A DNA stretch of 39,678 bases. It comes from an uncultured Alphaproteobacteria bacterium. Lineage in GTDB: Bacteria; Pseudomonadota; Alphaproteobacteria; HIMB59; GCA-002718135. Below, one piece after another: positions 30,767 to 38,213 of this stretch. The notes beneath the pieces were generated by a model that did no database searches, was not told where the DNA came from, and saw nothing but the letters and a program-made list of their open reading frames with translations. The DNA lies in the NCBI GenBank assembly GCA_902535885.1, contig CACAVG010000003.1:1-39678 (forward strand), written 5' to 3'. Both the position numbers and the translations under genes were made by a program. Numbering within the stretch: the stretch's first letter is position 1; every line of letters begins with the position of its first letter.

Positions 30767-31171
30767 TTATTTTTTAGAGTTAAAATTATCCATTTTTCTA
30801 AGTGTCTTTTCACTAACATGATGTTCTATTCCTTCAGCATCTTCAGAAGCTGTATTCTTGTCTAAACCAAGATTTAGTAAAAAATTGTATACAATATTGT
30901 GCCTTTTTTTTGATTCACTTGCTATTTTTTGACCTTTAAAAGTTAAAAAAATTGATCGATAAGGTTCTCTTTTAATGTAACCCTGTGATTGTAGTCTTCG
31001 TATTGTTTTATTTGCGGTAGCTTGCGCTATGCCTAAGCTTTCAGCAATATCAACAATACGAGCTTCCCCTTTAGAATTTAACAGTTCTGCAATTAGTTCT
31101 AAATAATCTTCAGTATTTTCTGTTTTATGAGCATTTCGGACTTTGCTGAAAGACATTTTCTTTTTTAACAT
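30767..31171 (-). CDS. mntR: MntR-like (DtxR family) manganese-responsive transcriptional regulator
   Basis: 134 aa; TENTEDYLELIAELLNSKGEARIVDIAESLGIAQATANKTIRRLQSQGYIKREPYRSIFLTFKGQKIA...DAEGIEHHVSEKTLRKM matches DtxR/MntR domain organisation. Confidence 0.85.
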   Translation of the reverse strand: MLKKKMSFSKVRNAHKTENTEDYLELIAELLNSKGEARIVDIAESLGIAQATANKTIRRLQSQGYIKREPYRSIFLTFKGQKIASESKKRHNIVYNFLLNLGLDKNTASEDAEGIEHHVSEKTLRKMDNFNSKK

Positions 31172-31196
31172 AAAAACCTAAAAAAATTAACAGAAA

Positions 31197-31233
31197 ATGT
31201 AGCCATAGCTATATTTATTAGCTATATATACAT
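31197..31233. promoter_or_regulatory. Candidate MntR operator: long interrupted dyad between divergent mntR and exporter genes
   Basis: ATGTA-N3-ATAGCTA-N7-TAGCTAT-N3-TACAT, exactly symmetric about position 31215, in the 66-bp divergent intergenic region. Confidence 0.65.
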
Positions 31234-31237
31234 TTTT

Positions 31238-32389
31238 ATGAATGCCCTAATTAATGCTATTAATGAAAAAACCAAAATCATTCTTGAGAATGATGGGAGG
31301 TTATTGAAGAAATCTTTCTTTGGTCTTCTACTACTTTCTCTTGTTTTTCAAGGAGGTGAATTTGGTGAGGTCATAAGATCTTCAATGATAGATGCTTATA
31401 TTCAGGTATCTGTTTTTGTTGGATTTACTCTGTTTGTTTTCATTGGCTTGGATAGTTTAACAAAATTTGATGTAAAGAATTTTTTATCTAAAACGCAAAA
31501 GTTACATGTTGGTATAGCTGCATTTTTAGGTGCAATACCTGGATGTGGTGGAGCTATAATAGTTGTTACTCAATATATTCAGGGACGTATTTCTTTTGGA
31601 TCCTTAGTCGCTGTATTAACAGCAACAATGGGAGATGCAGCTTTTTTAATACTTGCTATAGAACCCACAACAGGGCTTTTGATATTTGGAATTGGAATTA
31701 TTGTAGGATCAATTTCAGGTTATATAATAGATTTTATTCATGGCATAAATTTTATGCAGGCGGAAACAAAAATAAAAGTTGAATTTGAAAAAATAAATAA
31801 AACTTTTGTATCAAATTTTAATTACTTTTGGCTTTTTTTATTTATTCCTGGTTTTGTCTTAGGTATTTTAGTTGCATTCCAAGTGGAATTTGAATCCTCT
31901 ACTTATAATACATTTTTAATTTTCGTTGCATCTGCTGGGGCAATACTTTCAATATTTATGTGGTCATTGAATCCTTTAAGTGATTTTCAATGTTCAACTG
32001 ACAAAAGTAGGGGGCTACTATCAAGAGTAGTAGATACGACTAATTTTGTAACTACTTGGGTCATTAGTGGCTTCCTTGTCTTTGAAATATTTATGTACTT
32101 TACAAGTTTAGATTTAAAAATATTTTTTGATTTATGGCTTCCATTTGTTCCATTGATTGCAATTTTATTTGGTTTCTTGCCAGGATGTGGACCTCAAGTT
32201 GTTGTGGCAACTTTTTATCTAAATGGCTATATACCTCTTTCTGCAGAATTAGGTAATGCGATATCAAATGATGGCGATGCTTTGTTTCCAGCAATAGCTC
32301 TTGCTCCAAAAGCTGCAATTTTAGCAACTCTTTATAGTGCAATACCTGCATTAGTAGTTGCCTACGGATATTTTTATCTATTCGAGTAA
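31238..32389 (+). CDS. Putative manganese/heavy-metal exporter (ArsP_2-like, about 10 TM)
   Basis: 383 aa with two internally similar halves containing AFLGAIPGCGGAIIVV...GDAAFLILAIEP and FGFLPGCGPQVVVA...DGDALFPAIALAP; divergent from an mntR-like gene. Confidence 0.78.
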   Translation: MNALINAINEKTKIILENDGRLLKKSFFGLLLLSLVFQGGEFGEVIRSSMIDAYIQVSVFVGFTLFVFIGLDSLTKFDVKNFLSKTQKLHVGIAAFLGAIPGCGGAIIVVTQYIQGRISFGSLVAVLTATMGDAAFLILAIEPTTGLLIFGIGIIVGSISGYIIDFIHGINFMQAETKIKVEFEKINKTFVSNFNYFWLFLFIPGFVLGILVAFQVEFESSTYNTFLIFVASAGAILSIFMWSLNPLSDFQCSTDKSRGLLSRVVDTTNFVTTWVISGFLVFEIFMYFTSLDLKIFFDLWLPFVPLIAILFGFLPGCGPQVVVATFYLNGYIPLSAELGNAISNDGDALFPAIALAPKAAILATLYSAIPALVVAYGYFYLFE

Positions 32390-32392
32390 AAA

Positions 32393-32536
32393 TTGAAGAA
32401 AAATTTACCTTCTAAAATTTGCATTGTTTGTAATAGACCATTTACTTGGAGAAAAAAATGGGAAAAAGATTGGAAAAATGTTTTATATTGTTCGAAGAAA
32501 TGTTCTAAAAATACTTTAAAAAAAAGTAATAGATAA
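32393..32536 (+). CDS. DUF2256 family small zinc-ribbon protein (TTG start)
   Basis: 47 aa not in the supplied track: [47 protein letters not shown], matching the CxxCxRPFxWRKKWxxxWxxVxYCSxxC pattern. Confidence 0.88.
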   Translation: MKKNLPSKICIVCNRPFTWRKKWEKDWKNVLYCSKKCSKNTLKKSNR

Positions 32537-32545
32537 ATCTTATTT

Positions 32546-32695
32546 GTGACAGATAAATTAAATAAAGAAAAAAATATACATCATTCAAAAAATGATTCTA
32601 AAAAAGAAATACGCTTAACGAGATTAAAAAGGTTAGAAAAAAAACTTAAATCAAATATTTTAAAAAGAAAAAAAGCTATTAATAAAAATGGATAA
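32546..32695 (+). CDS. Small basic protein of unknown function overlapping murA (GTG start)
   Basis: 49 aa: MTDKLNKEKNIHHSKNDSKKEIRLTRLKRLEKKLKSNILKRKKAINKNG; overlaps the murA start by 8 nt, suggesting translational coupling. Confidence 0.55.
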   Translation: MTDKLNKEKNIHHSKNDSKKEIRLTRLKRLEKKLKSNILKRKKAINKNG

Positions 32696-33944
32696 ATTAA
32701 TAATCAATGGAGGTTCTAAAATTTCTGGTTCAATTATTGTTCATGGTTCAAAAAATGCTGCATTACCAATAATTGTATCATCTCTTTTATCTGACAATAT
32801 TTTAAAACTCTCAAATGTACCTAATGTAGTTGATGTATTAAATTTAATTAAATTACTAAAAAATTATGGCGTCAAAATTGAATATAAAAAAAACAAACTA
32901 AAAATAAATCCAAAAAAAATTAAAAATTTATCAGCAGATTATGATGTTGTAAGAAAGATGAGAGCGTCTATTTTAATTCTAGGACCTTTACTCTCTCGTT
33001 TTGGTAAAGCTAGAATATCTTTACCAGGAGGTTGTGCTATCGGGACTAGACCTATAGATATACATCTTGCAGGCTTATCAAAACTAGGTGCTAATTTTGA
33101 TATTCAAAATGGTTTTGTTATAGGAAGTGTTAAATCACAACTGATTGGTAATAAAATAAAATTACCTTTTCCAAGTGTAGGCGCTACTGAAAATATACTA
33201 ATGGCTTCGGTTTTAGCAAAAGGTGAGACTAAGATTTTAAATGCTGCGAGAGAACCAGAAATAGAAGATCTGTCTAATTGCCTTACGAAAATGGGAGCAA
33301 AAATAGAAGGTCAAGGAACAAAAACTATTCTTGTGCAAGGTGTTACAAATTTAAAAAATGCCCAGCATGAGATAATTTCTGACAGAATTGTAGCTGGCAC
33401 ATATATAATTGCAGCCCTGATGTTAAATTCAAATTTAGAAATCAAAAATTTTAATACTGTTTATTTAAAATCCTTAATTAATATTTTAAAAAAAATGGGT
33501 GCAAAATTAAAAGTAAGTAAAAATTCAATAAAAGTTTTTCAAGGATCAAAACTAAAATCTACAAGTCTTTCAACTAGCCCTTATCCTGGTTTTCCTACTG
33601 ATTTACAAGCTCAATTAATGTCACTCATGTGTCTATCAGATGGCAAGTCAAAAATTAAAGAAACAATTTTTGAAAATAGATTTATGCATGTTCCTGAATT
33701 GAATAGATTAGGTGCAAATATTACCCTAGAAAAAGATACTGCCACAATTATAGGAAATCAAACATTTAAAGGGGCTCAGGTAATGGCTAGTGATTTGCGA
33801 GCTAGTATAAGTTTAGTTCTAGCCGCTATGAATGCAAATGGTCAAACAACATTAAATCGTGTTTATCATCTTGATAGAGGGTATGAAAATATAGAAAAAA
33901 CATTAAGTAGTTTGGGGGCAAATATAAAAAGAAAGAAAAACTAA
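32688..33944 (+). CDS. murA: UDP-N-acetylglucosamine 1-carboxyvinyltransferase
   Basis: 418 aa; GSKNAALPIIVSSLL, GGCAIGTRPIDIHLAGLSKLGA, PYPGFPTDLQAQLMSLMCL, DLRASISLVLAAM. Confidence 0.97.
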   Translation: MDKLIINGGSKISGSIIVHGSKNAALPIIVSSLLSDNILKLSNVPNVVDVLNLIKLLKNYGVKIEYKKNKLKINPKKIKNLSADYDVVRKMRASILILGPLLSRFGKARISLPGGCAIGTRPIDIHLAGLSKLGANFDIQNGFVIGSVKSQLIGNKIKLPFPSVGATENILMASVLAKGETKILNAAREPEIEDLSNCLTKMGAKIEGQGTKTILVQGVTNLKNAQHEIISDRIVAGTYIIAALMLNSNLEIKNFNTVYLKSLINILKKMGAKLKVSKNSIKVFQGSKLKSTSLSTSPYPGFPTDLQAQLMSLMCLSDGKSKIKETIFENRFMHVPELNRLGANITLEKDTATIIGNQTFKGAQVMASDLRASISLVLAAMNANGQTTLNRVYHLDRGYENIEKTLSSLGANIKRKKN

Positions 33945-33964
33945 CTTTTTCTAGTTTTTTCTTT
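33932..33964 (+). terminator. Possible weak terminator after murA
   Basis: aaagaaaaacta / tagttttttcttt imperfect stem with T-rich loop and 3' arm, overlapping the murA stop. Confidence 0.35.
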
Positions 33965-33990
33965 GATCACAATATAAAAGCCTGCAATTT

Positions 33991-34638
33991 ATGAGTAAAA
34001 TAGTCATTGCAGTACCTAGAGGTAGAATTACAAAAGAATGTAAAAGATTATTACTTAAAACAAGTTTTGCTCCAGATCCTTTGCTTTTTGATCAAGATAC
34101 AAGAAAATTAACTTTTAAATCAAAAAAAAGAAATATTGAATATATTAAAGTAAGAGCTTTTGATGCGTGTACCTTTGTTGCGTTTGGAGCAGCACACATA
34201 GGTATCGCAGGTGAAGATGTAATTAATGAATTTGATTACTCGGAAATATATGCACCGCTAGACTTAAATATTGGTCACTGTCGAATTTCTGTAGCTGCTC
34301 TGAAATCTTTATTAAAAAAAGAGGATCCAGAAACCTGGAGTAATATTAGAATTGCTACTAAATACCCAAATATTACAAAAAAATTTTTTTATAATAAAGG
34401 AATACAAGTTGAAATTATAAAATTAAGTGGGTCAATGGAATTAGCCCCCTCTTTAAATATGTGTAGGAGAATTGTTGATTTAGTATCTACAGGGAAAACA
34501 TTGAAGGAAAATGGTTTGATTGAAATTGAAGAAATAATGAAAATTCAATCTAAATTAATAGTTAATAGATCTGCGTACAAGACAAATATGAATGAGGTTT
34601 CAAAAATTATTTCTGAAATAGGTACATTTGTAAAATGA
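33991..34638 (+). CDS. hisG: ATP phosphoribosyltransferase catalytic subunit, short form
   Basis: 215 aa; VIAVPRGRITKECKRLL, AHIGIAGEDVINE, LSGSMELAPSLNMCRRIVDLVSTGKTLKENGL; length matches the short (HisZ-dependent) form. Confidence 0.95.
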   Translation: MSKIVIAVPRGRITKECKRLLLKTSFAPDPLLFDQDTRKLTFKSKKRNIEYIKVRAFDACTFVAFGAAHIGIAGEDVINEFDYSEIYAPLDLNIGHCRISVAALKSLLKKEDPETWSNIRIATKYPNITKKFFYNKGIQVEIIKLSGSMELAPSLNMCRRIVDLVSTGKTLKENGLIEIEEIMKIQSKLIVNRSAYKTNMNEVSKIISEIGTFVK

Positions 34639-35915
34639 AAATATTAAAATTTAATAAAAACTTTTATAATCAACTTCAAATAAAGATTGAAAAAAGAAAT
34701 TTATTATCAAGTAAATCAATTGAAGAAGATGTAAAAAAAATTATTTATGATGTAAAAAAAAATGGTGATAAATCACTAATCAAATATGCAGCAAAATTTG
34801 ATAAAGTTAAAATTAATAAAAAAAATCTTATTCTAAATATATCTAAAATAAAACCAACATCAAAAATTAAACCAGAAATTTTTAAAAGCTTTAAAAAAGC
34901 AATTAAAAATATTTCTTTATTTCATAAAAAACAACTGCCTAAAAATATTGTTTTTAAAAATGATGGAGCAACATTGAAATCTGTATGGAAACCTATTGAC
35001 TCCGTCGGTTTGTACGTTCCAGGAGGAAATGCTTTTTACCCATCCTCTTTAATTATGAATGCAGTACCTGCAATCATAGCTGGAGTAAAAAGAATTGTTT
35101 GTATAACACCACCTACTAAATCAATTAATCCATATTTTGTAAAATTAATTAAGGAATTAGGTATTAAGGAAACATATTTTGTAGGAGGTGCACAAGCAAT
35201 TAGTGCATTAACATATGGCACTGAAACAATTAAGCCGGTAAATAAAATTTTCGGTCCTGGTAATGCTTATGTTGCAGAAGCAAAAAAACAATTATTTGGA
35301 AAAGTAGGTATAGATTTACTTGCTGGTCCTTCGGAAATAATTGTTGTTGCTAACAATGAAAATAATCCGGATTGGGTAGCTTCTGACTTAATAGCTCAAT
35401 CAGAGCATGATGAAAATGCACAGTCAATTTTAATTACGGACAATAAAGATTTTGCAACTAAAGTCTTAAGTTCAATTAAAAATATTAAAAAAGATTTATC
35501 AAAAAAGAAAATAATTGAAAAAAGTTTAAATAATAATGGAATAATTGCTTTAGTCGATAATTTAGAACATGCTTCACAAATTATAAATTTTGTTGCACCA
35601 GAACATTTACATATTCACATTTCGAATAATAAAAAATTATTATCGAACATTAATAATGCTGGTGGTATATTTTTAGGTGAGTATTCTGTCGAAGCTTTTG
35701 GTGACTATATTGTAGGAACTAACCATGTATTGCCCACATCAGGAGCAGCAAAATTTTCATCAGGATTAGGTGTTTTAGATTTTATGAAAAGAAGCTCTTA
35801 TGTTGAGATGAATCAAAAATCTTTTAATACTCTTTCAGAAGATACGAAAAAAATGTCAGGACTCGAAGGTTTAGATGGACATAAATTATCAGTAAAAATT
35901 AGACAAAAGAAATAA
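34635..35915 (+). CDS. hisD: Histidinol dehydrogenase
   Basis: 426 aa; SVGLYVPGGNAFYPSSLIMNAVPAIIAGV, AQSEHDENAQSILIT, GEYSVEAFGDYIVGTNHVLPTSG. Confidence 0.97.
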   Translation: MKILKFNKNFYNQLQIKIEKRNLLSSKSIEEDVKKIIYDVKKNGDKSLIKYAAKFDKVKINKKNLILNISKIKPTSKIKPEIFKSFKKAIKNISLFHKKQLPKNIVFKNDGATLKSVWKPIDSVGLYVPGGNAFYPSSLIMNAVPAIIAGVKRIVCITPPTKSINPYFVKLIKELGIKETYFVGGAQAISALTYGTETIKPVNKIFGPGNAYVAEAKKQLFGKVGIDLLAGPSEIIVVANNENNPDWVASDLIAQSEHDENAQSILITDNKDFATKVLSSIKNIKKDLSKKKIIEKSLNNNGIIALVDNLEHASQIINFVAPEHLHIHISNNKKLLSNINNAGGIFLGEYSVEAFGDYIVGTNHVLPTSGAAKFSSGLGVLDFMKRSSYVEMNQKSFNTLSEDTKKMSGLEGLDGHKLSVKIRQKK

Positions 35916-35939
35916 TATTTACTATAAGCTTATAAAAAT

Positions 35940-36158
35940 ATGCCAAAAGAAGGATCGATTGAATTTCAAGGAGTTGTTTTAGAACTTCTCCCAAATGCAA
36001 TGTTTAAAGTAAAACTAGAAAATGATCATGAAATTCTAGCTCACTCATCAGGTAAAATGAGAAAAAATAGAATCAGAGTATTAGCTGGTGATAAAGTTAC
36101 AGTAGAAATGACGCCATATGATTTAACTAAAGGCAGAATTACTTTTAGATGGAAGTAA
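35940..36158 (+). CDS. infA: Translation initiation factor IF-1
   Basis: 72 aa; [72 protein letters not shown]. Confidence 0.98.
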   Translation: MPKEGSIEFQGVVLELLPNAMFKVKLENDHEILAHSSGKMRKNRIRVLAGDKVTVEMTPYDLTKGRITFRWK

Positions 36159-36328
36159 AAAAATCTAAAAAAAATAATATTATTTCTTTAAAAAAAAAAT
36201 CTAAATGCCCAACATGTAAAAAGGTTTCTAAAGAACCTTTTATACCTTTTTGTTCAAAAAAATGTGCTAATCTTGATTTAATGAAATGGCTTACAGATGA
36301 ACATGGATTAGAAATAAAATCTGATTAA
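36149..36328 (+). CDS. yacG: DNA gyrase inhibitor YacG (zinc-ribbon)
   Basis: 59 aa not in the supplied track: [59 protein letters not shown], with the CPxCxK...PFCSxxCxxxDLxxWL signature; overlaps infA by 10 nt. Confidence 0.93.
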   Translation: MEVKKSKKNNIISLKKKSKCPTCKKVSKEPFIPFCSKKCANLDLMKWLTDEHGLEIKSD

Positions 36329-36380
36329 ATATCCTATTTTTAATTGAATTTAATTATAAATACTTTATCTGATGTTTTGT

Positions 36381-36456
<76 letters not shown>

Positions 36457-36553
36457 CTTTCTTAATTATAATATTCGTTCAACACAATTTTAAAAAAATC
36501 TTTAAAAAATTTTAAATGAAAGATATAATTTTCATACATTTAGATGAGATACT

Positions 36554-36967
36554 ATGAATTTTATTAAAAAATTATTTCTAGTCTTATCAGTATTATCTTT
36601 ATTTAACTTGCACTCTTTTGCTGTAAGTGCTTGTTCAGTTAAAATTGGATCATTTGACTGGGATAGTGCTAACATACATTCAGCTATAGCCTCTTATATT
36701 CTAGAAAATGGATATGATTGTGATGTTAAAATTACAAAGGGTAGAACAAATCCAATTTTATCATTATTAATAGATAATAAAATTGATATTATTTTTGAGC
36801 ACTGGACTGATAATAATGTTGCTTTAATTGATACAATTAGAAATATGTTTATAGAGTTTAGTCAAGATTTAGGTGTTACTGATCCGGTATCAGGTCCTGT
36901 AGTAATTGATCAAAGCGGCTTAGTAGCAGAACTTGGAAAAACTATTACTGGAAAACTAAAAGTATAA
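36554..36967 (+). CDS. Short secreted protein resembling the N-terminal lobe of an OpuAC-type (glycine betaine/choline) substrate-binding protein
   Basis: 137 aa with signal peptide; SACSVKIGSFDWDSANIHSAIASYILENGYDCDVKITKGRTNPILSLLIDNKIDIIFEHWTDNN resembles the first OpuAC lobe; the second lobe is absent. Confidence 0.55.
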   Translation: MNFIKKLFLVLSVLSLFNLHSFAVSACSVKIGSFDWDSANIHSAIASYILENGYDCDVKITKGRTNPILSLLIDNKIDIIFEHWTDNNVALIDTIRNMFIEFSQDLGVTDPVSGPVVIDQSGLVAELGKTITGKLKV

Positions 36968-36993
36968 AATTAAATTTCATAAATAAAATTTAT

Positions 36994-38112
36994 ATGTGTT
37001 ACACTAAACCAATATTGACTTATCTCAAAATCTATACAGCTATTATTATTATACTATTATTTAGTATTAATTTAATCGCAAAGGATTTGACTTTGCAAGC
37101 CTTTAAAGAGCTAAAAATAGAATTAACTAATAATGAAATTACTATTGAACAGTTTAATGAAAAAATTCTTCAGCTTGATATAGATTCAGATATTTTCAAA
37201 ATCTCTAAAGATCTATTTATGGATAATATGTTATCACTAGAAGACTATATTGAGGTGATAGAAAATGTACTAATGAGTGAAATTTCTTTAATTGAAACAA
37301 ATGAAACAAACAATTCACTAGAAAATACTTCTGTATTAAATGGAGATTTTATTTTTCAAACTGAGATAACAAAACTAAGTCAATATATTGTTGGAGATTT
37401 CACTTATGGAGAATTATTTGATAATAAGTTTATTTTTGAAGAAAATGAATTAAAAGAAATTAGTTTAACCCAAAATAATAAAAATTTATTAAAATTTTCT
37501 AAACCTAAATTGATTATAAATAAGAATAAATTTATTATTAAATCTAATGTAATTGATCCTTCAGATCCAGCAGCAACATTAAAATATAGATTTGAAGGAA
37601 ATATTAATAACGACACAGTTAATGGAAAGATGATAGTTTCGTACTATGGAAATGACTTGCCGCAAGGCACTATTTTAGTTGAAGCCAATACAATAAATCA
37701 AACAGAAAAAAATTTAGAATCAAATATTGTCGATAACATTAAACAAATAAATTTGAAATTCAAAATTGTAAGAGTCAATACAAATGTCCCAACAGAATTA
37801 GCTGCAAGAGTAAATAATATTGAAAAACTAACTTTCCTGATGGATAGTGAAAAAGTTAATGAAATTAAGTATGAAGAAAAGTCAAATAATTTCTTTACTA
37901 GAAAAAATATAAGATCATTTAAAGATATAAAAATTAAATTAACAAATCAAAATATTCTGAAAGGAAAATCTAGGTTAGTAGTTAAACAATTTAGTAGTGA
38001 AAACTTAACAATTTATTGGAATATTGATTTATCTAGAGATCATCCATTTGGTAGTGTTGTAATCGAATTAGTTGGAAGAGGCCCACAAATTGAGCTTATC
38101 CCGATAAAATAG
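36994..38112 (+). CDS. Secreted or N-terminally anchored protein of unknown function
   Basis: 372 aa with N-terminal hydrophobic segment (IYTAIIIILLFSINLIA) and a beta-rich-looking remainder; no family recognised. Confidence 0.6.
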   Translation: MCYTKPILTYLKIYTAIIIILLFSINLIAKDLTLQAFKELKIELTNNEITIEQFNEKILQLDIDSDIFKISKDLFMDNMLSLEDYIEVIENVLMSEISLIETNETNNSLENTSVLNGDFIFQTEITKLSQYIVGDFTYGELFDNKFIFEENELKEISLTQNNKNLLKFSKPKLIINKNKFIIKSNVIDPSDPAATLKYRFEGNINNDTVNGKMIVSYYGNDLPQGTILVEANTINQTEKNLESNIVDNIKQINLKFKIVRVNTNVPTELAARVNNIEKLTFLMDSEKVNEIKYEEKSNNFFTRKNIRSFKDIKIKLTNQNILKGKSRLVVKQFSSENLTIYWNIDLSRDHPFGSVVIELVGRGPQIELIPIK

Positions 38113-38213
38113 ATAAAAATATTAATTATCTGATTATTTTGATTTGATTAAACTTTTTTTTATTTTTTATATATTTATTAATTGTTAATTAAATTTAAAA
38201 TATAAATATTTTG

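Noticed and set aside
31543-31782. Plus-strand 79-aa ORF in an alternative frame inside the metal exporter
   Set aside because: Same-strand out-of-frame overlap with a well-supported gene; W/N/Y-rich composition is typical of a shifted frame through membrane-protein codons.
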